64,000 bases of DNA from assembly GCF_003289945.1 (NCBI RefSeq), contig NZ_QMBP01000015.1, positions 62,001 through 126,000 on the forward strand, in the 5' to 3' direction. This document shows positions 43,221 through 51,848 of this stretch, in pieces. A program made the position numbers and the translations under genes. How positions within the stretch are numbered: the stretch's first letter is position 1; every line of letters begins with the position of its first letter. The notes beneath the pieces were generated by a model. That model did no database searches, was not told the origin of the DNA, and saw only the letters and a program-made list of their open reading frames with translations. This DNA is from Mesorhizobium hawassense. Its GTDB lineage: Bacteria > Pseudomonadota > Alphaproteobacteria > Rhizobiales > Rhizobiaceae.

Positions 43221-43598
43221 ATGCCTTCGCCGGCAGGGATCAGCGGAAACGCCGCCGCATCCCTCGCCATCGACACAGTCCTTGCCAGTCTGGAAGACTC
43301 CAAGGCCGAAAACATCGTCTCAATCGACATCCAGGGAAAATCGAGCCTCGGCGACTATATGGTCATCGCCTCGGGCCGATCGCACCGTCATGTCTCGGCT
43401 GTCGCCGATCATCTCCTCAAGGCGCTGAAGGATGCCGGTCTCGGCACGGCGCGCGTCGAGGGGCTGGCTGGCGCCGACTGGGTCCTGATCGATTCGGGCG
43501 ACATCATCGTCCATGTCTTCCGCCCCGAAGTCCGCGAATTCTACAATCTCGAAAAGATGTGGCAGGCGCCGGACCTCGAGGAAGAGACCTTGCACTGA
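43221..43598 (+). CDS. rsfS: Ribosome silencing factor RsfS
   Basis: 125 residues from ATG 43221, which has GAAGAAGG 8 bases upstream; a longer frame from 43131 is open but exceeds family length. RsfS binds L14 and blocks 30S-50S joining during starvation. Signatures: ENIVSIDIQGKSSLGDYMVIASGRSHRHV, GADWVLIDSGDIIVHVFRPEVREFYNLEKMW. It precedes rlmH by 63 bp. Confidence 0.95.
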   Translation: MPSPAGISGNAAASLAIDTVLASLEDSKAENIVSIDIQGKSSLGDYMVIASGRSHRHVSAVADHLLKALKDAGLGTARVEGLAGADWVLIDSGDIIVHVFRPEVREFYNLEKMWQAPDLEEETLH

Positions 43599-43661
43599 GC
43601 CTTGATCCGCGTGCCGTGAAACGTCACGGTACGCGTTAGGACGAAGCTCGCCGGGGCGAGG

Positions 43662-44144
43662 ATGAAGATCACCGTTCATGCCGTGGGCCGGATGAAGACC
43701 GGCCCCGAGAGAGAACTCGCCGACCGCTATTTCGAGCGCTTTGCCAAGAGCGGGCCCGCGGTCGGGCTGGAATTTGCCGGCATCGTCGAAATCCCCGAGA
43801 GCCGCGGACAGAGCGCCGATGAGCGCCGCCGTGAGGAAGCCCAGAAGCTGCAGGCCCAGTTGCAGGCGGGCGCCGTCCTCATCCTGCTCGACGAACGCGG
43901 CAAGTCGCTTTCCTCGGAGGACTTGGCCAGCCGCATCGGCCAGTTGCGCGACGGCGGCCGCAAGGCGCTGGTCGTCGCCATCGGCGGCGCCGACGGCCAT
44001 GACAGCTCGTTGCGCGAGCAGGCGGACCTCGTGCTGTCCTTCGGCGCTCTGACCTGGCCGCACCAGCTGGTGCGCGTGATGCTGAGCGAGCAGCTTTATC
44101 GGATCGCCACGATCCTATCCGGCCATCCGTATCATCGCTCGTGA
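43662..44144 (+). CDS. rlmH: 23S rRNA (pseudouridine1915-N3)-methyltransferase
   Basis: 160-residue SPOUT methyltransferase that modifies pseudouridine 1915 of 23S rRNA. MKITVHAVGRMKTGPERELADRYFERF begins the protein; ILLDERGKSLSSEDLA, VAIGGADGHD and the knotted C-terminal SFGALTWPHQLVRVMLSEQLYRIATILSGHPYHR are diagnostic. Usual length. It is the normal neighbour of rsfS. Confidence 0.97.
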   Translation: MKITVHAVGRMKTGPERELADRYFERFAKSGPAVGLEFAGIVEIPESRGQSADERRREEAQKLQAQLQAGAVLILLDERGKSLSSEDLASRIGQLRDGGRKALVVAIGGADGHDSSLREQADLVLSFGALTWPHQLVRVMLSEQLYRIATILSGHPYHRS

Positions 44145-44207
44145 TGTCGCACTCAAGGGTCGGGCGAGGCCGTGCTCGGCCGGGCGGTCACCAGGAGGAA
44201 CCGTGTG

Positions 44208-44243
44208 GCAAATATTGACAATATTTGCGACGCCTTCCACAAT
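44208..44243 (+). promoter_or_regulatory. Promoter and candidate operator of the ParDE module
   Basis: A perfect inverted repeat: GCAAATATT (44208-44216), spacer GAC, AATATTTGC (44220-44228). Its centre contains TTGACA (44215-44220), followed after 17 bp by CACAAT (44238-44243). An AT-rich operator lying on the -35 suits autorepression by the antitoxin. Confidence 0.65.
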
Positions 44244-44266
44244 CTGGAGGAGCAAAGGATTGGTTC

Positions 44267-44527
44267 ATGGCCGCAGACAACAGCATCCATGTCCGCGTTG
44301 GCGGTCGACTGCAGGCTCATCTGCAACAACAGATTGGCGAGAACGGCCTTTATGAAAACGCGAGCGAATATATCCGTGCTCTGATCCGCCGCGATCTGCA
44401 AACCCGCAACGAAGCGTGGGACTGGCTGAAACGCCAGCTTGAGCCGGGTCTGAGAGCTGACGAGAGCGAATTTAAGGCCGTATCGGCCCAGGATGTCATT
44501 CGGCGCAATCAAAGCCGAAGCCTCTAG
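44267..44527 (+). CDS. parD: ParD-like antitoxin, ribbon-helix-helix family
   Basis: 86-residue antitoxin. The N-terminal ribbon-helix-helix is SIHVRVGGRLQAHLQQQI with YENASEYIRALIRRDLQTR, as in ParD/CopG proteins; the C-terminal half (LRADESEFKAVSAQDVI) should bind and neutralise the toxin. ATG 44267 has AAAGGA nearby. It lies 2 bp before parE, the normal antitoxin-first order. A palindromic operator precedes it. The module could stabilise the locus or respond to stress. Confidence 0.88.
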   Translation: MAADNSIHVRVGGRLQAHLQQQIGENGLYENASEYIRALIRRDLQTRNEAWDWLKRQLEPGLRADESEFKAVSAQDVIRRNQSRSL

Positions 44528-44529
44528 GC

Positions 44530-44886
44530 ATGGCAGGGTACCTGTTCTACCCGCCAGCGGACGAAGCGCAGGATCACATCTGGAGCGATACCGTCGAGAA
44601 ATGGGGCGAAGCCCAGGCCATCGGCTATATCACGGACTTGCATCAGCACCTGCAAACCCTTTCCGAAGCACCTACCCTCTGGCGAAAGCTTCCCGGCAAT
44701 CTGGCGATTCCCGCCGACTTGAAGCTGGACGCCTATTTCAGTCACTACGGCCGCCACTATGTGTTCTTTCGCAAGCTTTCCGGCGACCGGATCGGCGTGA
44801 TAAGCATCCTGCATGATCGGATGGACGTGCCGGTGCGACTGGCCGAGGATTTGCGAACCTTGGAGGCACGATCGGAAGACACGTAG
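44530..44886 (+). CDS. parE: ParE-like toxin, RelE/ParE superfamily
   Basis: 118-residue toxin of the ParE type; family members block DNA gyrase. It has the short alpha-helical start (YFSPADEAQDHIW-like YPPADEAQDHIWSDTVEKWG) and the C-terminal block HYGRHYVFFRKLSGDRIGVISILHDRMD, with the conserved Arg/His near the end. It follows parD after 2 bp. Slightly longer than many ParE proteins (about 95-105 residues). Intact, with no sign of decay. Confidence 0.88.
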   Translation: MAGYLFYPPADEAQDHIWSDTVEKWGEAQAIGYITDLHQHLQTLSEAPTLWRKLPGNLAIPADLKLDAYFSHYGRHYVFFRKLSGDRIGVISILHDRMDVPVRLAEDLRTLEARSEDT

Positions 44887-44952
44887 CTGTCCGATTTCCG
44901 CCTCAATCGCGTGGCCGCCAAGTTATTGTTGCGCTTCCAACATGGTTGATGA

Positions 44953-44964
44953 TTCGTTAACGAA
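44953..44964. promoter_or_regulatory. Palindrome TTCGTTAACGAA upstream of the EnvC-like gene
   Basis: Perfect 12-bp palindrome 23 bp before the ATG; the overlapping GATTC (44951-44955) and nearby GAGTC (44975-44979) are GANTC sites, the CcrM methylation motif. Cell-cycle control is a possibility only. Confidence 0.35.
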
Positions 44965-44987
44965 GCGGCGGATAGAGTCGAGGCCTG

Positions 44988-46322
44988 ATGTCTGAAGGCT
45001 GGAATTCGAGAACGCGCATTTGGCGCAGCCGCTGCGGCTTGACCCTTGTCGCCGCCGTGGTCGCGCTCGGTCCGGCCCGGGCGGCCGAGAATTCGCTCGA
45101 TCTTGCGCCCGATCCGGATCAGAGCCGGGCCGAATACGAACAGGTCTCCAAGGAAATCACGCTGTCGTCGGAGCGGCTGGCCAAGCTTGCCGCCGATATC
45201 GCCTCGGTCCGCAAGGACTATGCCTCGATCACCGCGGCGCTCATCCAGTCGGCGATGACCGAGCAGAAGCTCGGCCAGGACATCGAGGATATCGGCGCCA
45301 AGCTCGAAGGGTTGAAGGCGGAGGAAACGAAGCTCCGCGCCTCACTCATGGCGCGGCGCGACGTGCTGGCCGAAGTGCTGGGCGCACTGCAGCGCATGGG
45401 GCTCAATCCGCCGCCGGCGATCCTGGTCAAGCCCGAGGACGCGCTATCGTCGGTGCGCAGCGCCATCCTGCTCGGCGCGGTGGTGCCGGAACTGCGCCAG
45501 CAGACCGACAGGCTGATGGCCGATCTCAAGGAGCAGACCCGCGTCACGGCCTCGATCGAGGCGGAACGGGCGCGACTCACCGCCGCCGTCACGGACCAGA
45601 CGGCGGAGAAGAAGCGGCTCACCATGCTGCTCGAGGCCAAGAAGAAGCTGCAGGCCGATACACAGACGGCTATAGCGGCCGAGCAGCAGCACTCGCAGGA
45701 ACTGGCGGCGAAGGCGAGCAGCCTAAAGGATCTGATCGCATCGCTCGAAGCCGACAAGGCGCGCAAGGCGCAGGACAAGGTCAAGGCGAGCGAGCGGAAG
45801 ACGACCGACAACGACACGACGGCCTCGACCACCGAGCTCGCCGCGCTGCCGGTGCCGGAGGCCAACCGCCTCACGGGATCGGCGCCGTTTTCGGCCTTGC
45901 AGGGCCAGGTCGCGCTGCCGGTCATCGGCAAGATCAAACGCCGTTTCGGCACCGACGACGGCAATGGCGCTGCGATGCAAGGCGACATGGTTGCGACACA
46001 ATCGGGGGCCATCGTCACCGCGCCGGTGGATGGAAACGTGCTTTATGCGGGGCCGTTTCGCTCCTATGGTCAACTCTTGATCCTCAATGCGGGCGACGGG
46101 TATCATGTCGTACTGGCGGGGATGAGCAGAATCAGCGTCGCGACCGGACAGTCGGTGCTCGCAGGAGAGCCGATCGGCGCGATGGGAGAGGCCCGGGTGG
46201 CAAGCACCTCGGCCTCGCGGAATGAAAATTCGGCGTCGGAGCTCTATGTCGAGTTCCGTAAGGATGGAAAACCCGTCGATCCGGCCCCATGGTGGGCGGA
46301 TCGATTCTCTGGAAGGACGTGA
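44988..46322 (+). CDS. EnvC-like murein hydrolase activator with degenerate LytM domain
   Basis: 444-residue predicted periplasmic protein. Signal peptide about 1-32 (LTLVAAVVALGPARA), then a long coiled coil (about 45-275) and a C-terminal M23/LytM-like domain (about 310-440). The LytM fold is recognisable (IVTAPVDGNVLYAGPFRSYGQLLILNAGDGYHVVLAGM), but the catalytic His/Asp are missing and the usual HxH reads LYVE, so it probably activates an amidase rather than cutting peptidoglycan. It overlaps nothing and precedes ctpA by 1 bp, the standard envC-ctpA order. Confidence 0.92.
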   Translation: MSEGWNSRTRIWRSRCGLTLVAAVVALGPARAAENSLDLAPDPDQSRAEYEQVSKEITLSSERLAKLAADIASVRKDYASITAALIQSAMTEQKLGQDIEDIGAKLEGLKAEETKLRASLMARRDVLAEVLGALQRMGLNPPPAILVKPEDALSSVRSAILLGAVVPELRQQTDRLMADLKEQTRVTASIEAERARLTAAVTDQTAEKKRLTMLLEAKKKLQADTQTAIAAEQQHSQELAAKASSLKDLIASLEADKARKAQDKVKASERKTTDNDTTASTTELAALPVPEANRLTGSAPFSALQGQVALPVIGKIKRRFGTDDGNGAAMQGDMVATQSGAIVTAPVDGNVLYAGPFRSYGQLLILNAGDGYHVVLAGMSRISVATGQSVLAGEPIGAMGEARVASTSASRNENSASELYVEFRKDGKPVDPAPWWADRFSGRT

Positions 46323-46323
46323 A

Positions 46324-47655
46324 ATGATGCGGAAACTGTCGCTTCTTTTTGCCGGCGCGCTGATGGGCGCATCGGCAATGAGCCTGGTCTACGGCGCACC
46401 GGGTTCGGCGGCGAACGCTGCGGGGTCCGAGACCTACAAGCAGCTGGCGATCTTCGGCGACATCTTCGAGCGCGTGCGCGCGAACTATGTGACGCCGCCG
46501 GACGACAAGTCGCTGGTCGAGAACGCCATCAACGGCATGCTGGCCTCGCTTGATCCGCATTCCTCCTACATGAATGCCGAGCAGGCGCAGGACATGCGCG
46601 TGCAGACCAAGGGCGAGTTCGGCGGCCTCGGCATCGAGGTCACCATGGAGAACGACCTGGTCAAGGTAATCACGCCGATCGACGACACGCCGGCCGCCAA
46701 GGCGGGCGTGCTTGCCGGCGACTACATCGCCAAGATCGACGGCGAGGAGGTTCGCGGCCTGACCCTCAACGACGCGGTCGAGAAGATGCGCGGCCCGGTC
46801 AACACGCCGATCAAGCTCACCATCCTGCGCCAGGGCGCCGACAAGCCGATCGAGCTGACGGTCGTGCGCGACATCATCAAGGTCAAGGCGGTGAAGTACC
46901 GGGTCGAGAACGACATCGGCTACATGAAGATCACCTCCTTCACCGAAAAGACCTATGACGATCTCGAGAACGCCATCGAGAACATCAAGAAGCAGGTGCC
47001 GAACGACAAGCTGAAGGGCTATGTGCTCGACCTGCGCCTCAATCCGGGCGGCCTGCTCGACCAGGCGGTCAGCGTGTCGGACGCCTTCCTCAAGCGCGGC
47101 GAAATCGTCTCGACCCGCGGACGCGATCCGAAGGACGTCACCCGCTTCGACGCCAAGCCGAAGCAGGTCGACGACATCGGCGGCAAGCCGATGATCGTGC
47201 TGGTCAATGGCGGTTCGGCGAGCGCCTCGGAAATCGTCGCCGGCGCGCTGCAGGATCTGCGCCGCGTCACGGTGGTCGGCACGCAGTCCTTCGGCAAGGG
47301 TTCGGTGCAGACCATCATCCCGCTCGGCGAGAACGGCGCGCTGAGGCTGACGACGGCGCTCTATTACACGCCGTCAGGCAAGTCGATCCAGGGCAAGGGC
47401 ATCACGCCCGACATCAAGGTCGACCAGCCGCTGCCGCCGGATTTGCAGGGCCGCGACCTGACGCGTGGCGAATCCGACCTCAAGGGCCACATCAAGGGCG
47501 CCGACGAGAGCTCCACCGGCTCGGGCTCGGCCGCCTATGTGCCGCCGGATCCGAAGGACGATCTGCAGCTGATCTATGCCGAGCAGCTGCTGCGCGGCGA
47601 GAAGACCGATCCGTCGTTCCCGCCGAACCCGGACAAGGCCGTGCTCAACCAGTGA
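46324..47655 (+). CDS. ctpA: Carboxy-terminal processing protease CtpA (S41)
   Basis: 443-residue serine protease. Signal peptide MMRKLSLLFAGALMGASAMS; PDZ domain about 90-165 (GGLGIEVTMENDLVKVITPIDDTPAAKAGVLAGD); protease domain with catalytic Ser in LVNGGSASASEIVAGALQD and Lys in GTQSFGKGSVQTI; a Pro-rich C-terminal tail. It trims periplasmic proteins and affects the envelope. ATG 46324 follows AAGGACG. It lies directly after the EnvC-like gene and before the YibQ-like gene. Confidence 0.95.
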   Translation: MMRKLSLLFAGALMGASAMSLVYGAPGSAANAAGSETYKQLAIFGDIFERVRANYVTPPDDKSLVENAINGMLASLDPHSSYMNAEQAQDMRVQTKGEFGGLGIEVTMENDLVKVITPIDDTPAAKAGVLAGDYIAKIDGEEVRGLTLNDAVEKMRGPVNTPIKLTILRQGADKPIELTVVRDIIKVKAVKYRVENDIGYMKITSFTEKTYDDLENAIENIKKQVPNDKLKGYVLDLRLNPGGLLDQAVSVSDAFLKRGEIVSTRGRDPKDVTRFDAKPKQVDDIGGKPMIVLVNGGSASASEIVAGALQDLRRVTVVGTQSFGKGSVQTIIPLGENGALRLTTALYYTPSGKSIQGKGITPDIKVDQPLPPDLQGRDLTRGESDLKGHIKGADESSTGSGSAAYVPPDPKDDLQLIYAEQLLRGEKTDPSFPPNPDKAVLNQ

Positions 47656-47854
47656 GGCCATCACGGCCGGGGCAAAGCTCTGGCCGGCTGAGCGAAGCAA
47701 TGCAATGCTGCCGGGACCGTCAGGTTCCGGCAGTTTGATTCGGGGACCGCGGTTGGGGCGCCACGCGTCTGGGGTATCGCGCCAGCGATTGCGAAGTTTA
47801 CGCGCACGAAAATCGTGACCTTCACTTGAGTGGCGTGCTTCCGGGGAACACAAC

Positions 47855-49042
47855 TTGGCTGAGATCGGCAAGGACATCGAACGCCCGCTTGGACAGTCGC
47901 TGCAGCCAAAGCGACCCGCCTCGCGCGGCATCGGCCCGGGCTCGCTCGTCGCTGTGCTCGCCGTGCTTGGCGTGATCGGCGTCTCCGGCGCGATAGCGCT
48001 GCGTGAAGAACCGTTCCGCAAGCCGCAGGAAGCCGCCGTCTCGACACCAATGGTCACTGCAGCTCCGGCTGCGGTGCCGGTGCCAGCGCCGGCCCCGGTT
48101 GCGGCGGCCGCGCCGCAGGCCGGAACGCCGATGAAGAGCGGCGGCCCGCAGATCATCCACGTCCAGACCGAGGAGGGCGATGGCCCGCCGAAGGCGGCGA
48201 TCGTCATCCGCGACCCGTCGACGCTGGGCCAGAATCTCAAGGTCGCCCACATTCCGGACCGGGCGCTGATCGAGACCAGCGAGACCGGTCCGCTGCCGAT
48301 CCGCTCCGCCGACGGCAGGCGGCCCTTCGACGTCTATGCGCGGCCGTGGTCCGGCGCGCGCGGCGCGCGCGTGGCGATCGTCATCGGCGGGCTCGCCGTC
48401 TCGCAGACCGGCACGCAGGCAGCGATCGCCAAGCTGCCCGCCGAAGTGACGCTGGCATTTGCGCCGCAAGGCAACAGCATCGGCCGCTGGATGCAGGCGG
48501 CGAGGCAGAGCGGGCATGAAATCGTCATGCAGGTGCCGCTCGAGCCGTTCGATTATCCTAACGTCAATCCCGGCCGCAATACACTGACGGTGTCGGCCAG
48601 CCCCGACGAAAACCTGAAGAGCCTGCACTGGGCGCTGTCGCGCACGACCAACTATACCGGGGTGATGAACTATATGGGCGCGCGCTTCTCGGCCGACGCC
48701 TCGGCGATGCAACCGTTCATGGCCGACCTCGGCAGGCGGGGACTTGCCTATATCGATGACGGCTCATCCTCGCGCAGCGTCGCCTCCGATCTCGCGCTGA
48801 AGGACGGCGTGCCATTCGTCGCCGGCGACATGGCGATCGATGCCGTGCAGGATCGCGGCGAGATCCTGAAGAAGCTGGACAGCCTGGAAGCGGCGGCACG
48901 GGCCAAGGGCAGCGCGGTCGGCATCGGTTCGGCTTTCGACATCACGGTCGACACGGTGACCTCCTGGATCGCCGAAGCGAAGAAGCGCGGCATCGAGATC
49001 GTGCCGATCTCGGCGGTGGCGATCGATCCGCAAAAAGGCTAA
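47855..49042 (+). CDS. Divergent polysaccharide deacetylase family protein (YibQ/DUF610)
   Basis: 395 residues from TTG 47855 (AEIGKDIERPLGQSL) with GGGGAA upstream. One membrane anchor at about 27-48 (GSLVAVLAVLGVIGVSGAIAL), a Pro/Ala-rich linker, then the deacetylase-like barrel from about 168 (ARVAIVIGGLAVSQTGTQAAI, VMQVPLEPFDYPNVNPG, NYMGARFSADASAMQPFMADLGRRGLAYIDD). Enzymatic activity is unproven for the family. The order envC-ctpA-yibQ-rppH is common in alphaproteobacteria, suggesting an envelope role. Confidence 0.88.
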   Translation: MAEIGKDIERPLGQSLQPKRPASRGIGPGSLVAVLAVLGVIGVSGAIALREEPFRKPQEAAVSTPMVTAAPAAVPVPAPAPVAAAAPQAGTPMKSGGPQIIHVQTEEGDGPPKAAIVIRDPSTLGQNLKVAHIPDRALIETSETGPLPIRSADGRRPFDVYARPWSGARGARVAIVIGGLAVSQTGTQAAIAKLPAEVTLAFAPQGNSIGRWMQAARQSGHEIVMQVPLEPFDYPNVNPGRNTLTVSASPDENLKSLHWALSRTTNYTGVMNYMGARFSADASAMQPFMADLGRRGLAYIDDGSSSRSVASDLALKDGVPFVAGDMAIDAVQDRGEILKKLDSLEAAARAKGSAVGIGSAFDITVDTVTSWIAEAKKRGIEIVPISAVAIDPQKG

Positions 49043-49094
49043 CGCTGTCCGCCTCGCCGCGGTCAATTCCCAACACGGCTGGAAATCCTAACCT

Positions 49095-49610
49095 ATGGCC
49101 AAGACAATCGATCCCGAAACGCTGCCTTACCGTCCCTGCGTCGGGCTGATGATCCTCAACCAAGCCGGCCTGGTCTGGGTCGGGCATCGCATCGCCGAAC
49201 CGGACAGCGAGTTCGCCGGCACGACGCAGCTCTGGCAGATGCCGCAAGGCGGCATCGACAAGGGCGAGGAGCCGGTCGAGGCCGCCGGGCGCGAGCTCTA
49301 CGAGGAAACCGGCATGCGCAGCGTGTCGCTGCTTGCCGAGGCGCCGCGCTGGATCAATTACGATCTGCCGCCGCATCTGGTCGGCGTCGCCTTCAAGGGC
49401 CGCTATCGCGGCCAGACGCAGAAATGGTTTGCCTACCGCTTCGAGGGCGATGAAAGCGAGATCGCGATCAATCCGCCGCCCGGCGGCCACACGGCCGAGT
49501 TCGATGAGTGGGCCTGGCGGCCGATGCGTGAGCTGCCCGAGTTGATCGTGCCGTTCAAGCGCAAGGTCTACGAGCAGGTGGTGGCGGCATTCCAGCACCT
49601 GGCTCGCTAG
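49095..49610 (+). CDS. rppH: RNA pyrophosphohydrolase (Nudix)
   Basis: 171-residue Nudix hydrolase that removes pyrophosphate from mRNA 5' ends, starting decay. RPCVGLMILNQAGLVWVGHRI begins the fold; the Nudix box is complete (GGIDKGEEPVEAAGRELYEETGM). C-terminal WRPMRELPELIVPFKRKVYEQVV matches RppH/IalA. In Bartonella the homologue was described as invasion-associated IalA. Follows the YibQ-like gene after 52 bp. Confidence 0.95.
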   Translation: MAKTIDPETLPYRPCVGLMILNQAGLVWVGHRIAEPDSEFAGTTQLWQMPQGGIDKGEEPVEAAGRELYEETGMRSVSLLAEAPRWINYDLPPHLVGVAFKGRYRGQTQKWFAYRFEGDESEIAINPPPGGHTAEFDEWAWRPMRELPELIVPFKRKVYEQVVAAFQHLAR

Positions 49611-49992
49611 ACGTGGCAGGCGTGCTTCCAACTAAGTTCGCAAGCGAAGAGGTTGGCACCATAGTCGAGATCATGCTTTGTTGATGCAGATGCGCTGCAG
49701 GCAAAGAGGCAAACATGAACGACGCGCGGCAAGCGCACTTTAGCGGAGCGTCGGCGCTGCGCCTCATCGCCCTGCCGGGCACTTCTCCCCGTATAGTGAC
49801 GGGGAGAAGGGGCTGGTCGCGGCCTCGGCGCGCTTCTTGCGACGTTGGTGATTGGCGAAATCGGCGGCGACAGCGCCCCTCTCCCCGTCACTATACGGGG
49901 AGAGGATGCCGGCAGGCAGGTGAGGGGCGGCGCCGGCGTCGACAGTCGTGCGTCGCCGCAACAATTGCAAACCGTCTGAGGCGATTGCCTTG
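49611..49992. other. rppH / alr intergenic region
   Basis: 382 bp with no convincing gene. It contains repeat B2 (49760-49929). A short open frame begins at 49715 but consists largely of repeat sequence and is not proposed as a gene. Confidence 0.5.
49760..49929. repeat. Element B, copy 2
   Basis: Outer arms GCCTCATCGCCCTGCCGGGC and GCCGGCAGGCAGGTGAGGGG; inner hairpins TTCTCCCCGT with ACGGGGAGAA near both ends. The 24-bp centre (49836-49859) is the reverse complement of the B1 centre with two mismatches. Confidence 0.82.
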
Positions 49993-51141
49993 ATGAGTGA
50001 TGCCGAAGTGACCTCGCTGCAAACAGTCGCTGCCGGTGGTTCGACTGTAAGCGAGGCGGCCGCCGGCGCGATCCTGACCATCGATCTCGGCGCCATCCGG
50101 GAAAACCACCGGCGGCTCAAGGCGCGGCTCAATGGCGTCCGCTGCGCCGGTGTGCTCAAGGCCGACGGCTATGGGCTCGGCGCCGCGCAAGTGGCCGCGG
50201 CGCTGATGAAAGAAGGCTGCGATATCTTCTTTGTCGCGTTGCTCGGCGAGGGCATCGCGCTGCGCAAGGCGATCGGCCCGGGGCCGGACATCTTCGTGCT
50301 GAACGGGCTGCCGCCCGGCTCCGAAGCGGAAGCCGCGACGGCCGGGCTTTGCCCGGTCATCAACAGCGCCATCCAGTTGAAGGCCTGGCGCGAGATCGCG
50401 CGAAGCATGGCCAAGGGTCTGCCTGCCGCCGTCCAGGTCGACAGCGGCATGGCCCGGCTCGGCATGGCGCCGGCGGAAGTCGAGGCGGTCGCGGTGGAGG
50501 CGGGCGCCTTCGAGGGCATCGACATCCGTTTCGTGATGAGCCATCTCGCCCGCGCCGACGAGCCGCAAGAGGCGGCGAACGAGAATCAGCGGCGCGAATT
50601 CGAACGGCTGCGCAAGATGCTGCCCGTAGCCCCCGCCTCTTTGGCCAACTCGTCCGGCATCTTTCTCGGACCGGCCTATCACTACGACCTTGCCCGTCCG
50701 GGCGCCGCGCTCTACGGCGTCAACCCGATGCCCAACGAACCCAATCCGATGCTGCCGGTGATCGGGCTGCAGGCCAAGGTGGCGCAGACGCGGGAAGTCG
50801 ATACCGGCGCGGGCATCGGCTATGGCCACGCGCACCAGGCGGACGCGCCGCTCAGGCTGGCGACGATCTCGCTCGGCTATGGCGACGGCTGGCATCGGCG
50901 CGCCGCTTCGGCTGCCTGGTTCGAGGGTGCGCGATTGCCTTTCGTCGGGCGCGTGTCGATGGACTCGATAATCCTCGACATCTCGGCGCTTCCGGCAAGC
51001 AGGCTGCGTGAGGGCGACCTGGTCGAGCTGATCGGTCCGTCGCAAAGCGTCGACGACGCGGCCGGGCACGCCGGCACCATCGGTTACGAGGTATTGATCA
51101 GCCTCGGCGCGCGCTTTCACCGCCGCTACATCGGCGCCTGA
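49993..51141 (+). CDS. alr: Alanine racemase
   Basis: 382-residue PLP-dependent racemase interconverting L- and D-alanine. PLP Lys56 is in GVLKADGYGLGAAQVA, and the catalytic Tyr region is GAGIGYGHAHQADAPLRLATISLGYGDGW; RVSMDSIILDIS is conserved. The ATG at 49993 gives a normal length. It lies 1.3 kb upstream of dadA with two small Rnk-like genes between, so a catabolic DadX role is likely along with supply of D-Ala for the wall. Confidence 0.93.
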   Translation: MSDAEVTSLQTVAAGGSTVSEAAAGAILTIDLGAIRENHRRLKARLNGVRCAGVLKADGYGLGAAQVAAALMKEGCDIFFVALLGEGIALRKAIGPGPDIFVLNGLPPGSEAEAATAGLCPVINSAIQLKAWREIARSMAKGLPAAVQVDSGMARLGMAPAEVEAVAVEAGAFEGIDIRFVMSHLARADEPQEAANENQRREFERLRKMLPVAPASLANSSGIFLGPAYHYDLARPGAALYGVNPMPNEPNPMLPVIGLQAKVAQTREVDTGAGIGYGHAHQADAPLRLATISLGYGDGWHRRAASAAWFEGARLPFVGRVSMDSIILDISALPASRLREGDLVELIGPSQSVDDAAGHAGTIGYEVLISLGARFHRRYIGA

Positions 51142-51431
51142 ACCGGGTGCTTTGCTTGACAAGTTGGTGCTTCTCGGCAAGGCTCGGGGCATGAGCAACC
51201 TCGCTTATACCAAAACCTGTTTCAGGGTTTGCCCCATCGCGGGAGCGTAACCCCGGCGCGACCGCCTTTGCCGGCGGCCGCATGAACCGGGGCGTTTGAG
51301 TTCCAGACATTTTCATCGAGCCGGCGGCCCTTGCGGCCCGGGTTTGTTCGCCGCCGCTATTCCTGGAGAAGACCGGGAGCCGGCGGCATGCGCGCATTCG
51401 GTCGCCGATGCGCCTGTCCATGAGGTATGCC
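51142..51431. other. alr / Rnk-like intergenic region
   Basis: 290 bp, no gene. TTGACA at about 51157-51162 has no good -10. AAACCTG and CAGGGTTT near 51213-51230 form a small inverted repeat, and a longer G/C-rich palindrome (CCCCGG ... CCGGGG) spans about 51252-51294. A leader RNA structure is possible. Confidence 0.35.
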
Positions 51432-51848
51432 ATGCATGCAGCAACGCAATCGCGTTCCCGAAACAACACCATCCTTGTCAGCGCCGGGGATCACGACCGG
51501 CTGAGCAGCCTCGCCAGGGCCTTTCTCGACCGCGTGCCCGACATGGCCGAGGACCTGCTTGCCGAGATGGACCGGGCCAGGATCGCCGCCGAAGCGGCGA
51601 TGCCCGCCGACGTGGTGCGGATGGGCTCGACGGTGACGCTGCAGGGCGCGGAAGGAAGCGTCCAGAAGGTGACGCTGGTCTATCCGGCCGAGGCGGACAT
51701 CGCCGAGAAACGCATATCGGTGCTGACGCCGCTTGGAACGGCGCTGATCGGCGCCCGGGCCGGACGCACGGTCTCCTGGCGAAGCCGCGACAGCCGGGTT
51801 CTTTCCGCAACGATCGACGCCGTCGAGCAGAGACGGAGGGCGCCATGA
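51432..51848 (+). CDS. rnk: Rnk/GreA-type protein, first of tandem pair
   Basis: 138 residues from ATG 51432, preceded by GAGG 8 bases upstream. N-terminal part ILVSAGDHDRLSSLARAFLD is the short Rnk helix pair; the C-terminal FKBP-like GreA/GreB domain includes ADVVRMGSTVTLQ, QKVTLVYPAEADIAEKRISVLTPLGTALIGARAGRTVSWRSRDS. Rnk binds RNA polymerase in the secondary channel and was named regulator of nucleoside diphosphate kinase. Its stop overlaps the next start (ATGA). Confidence 0.88.
   Translation: MHAATQSRSRNNTILVSAGDHDRLSSLARAFLDRVPDMAEDLLAEMDRARIAAEAAMPADVVRMGSTVTLQGAEGSVQKVTLVYPAEADIAEKRISVLTPLGTALIGARAGRTVSWRSRDSRVLSATIDAVEQRRRAP

Noticed and set aside
49715..49993. 92-codon open frame before alr
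   Set aside because: Most of it is repeat B2 and it has no recognisable protein features.
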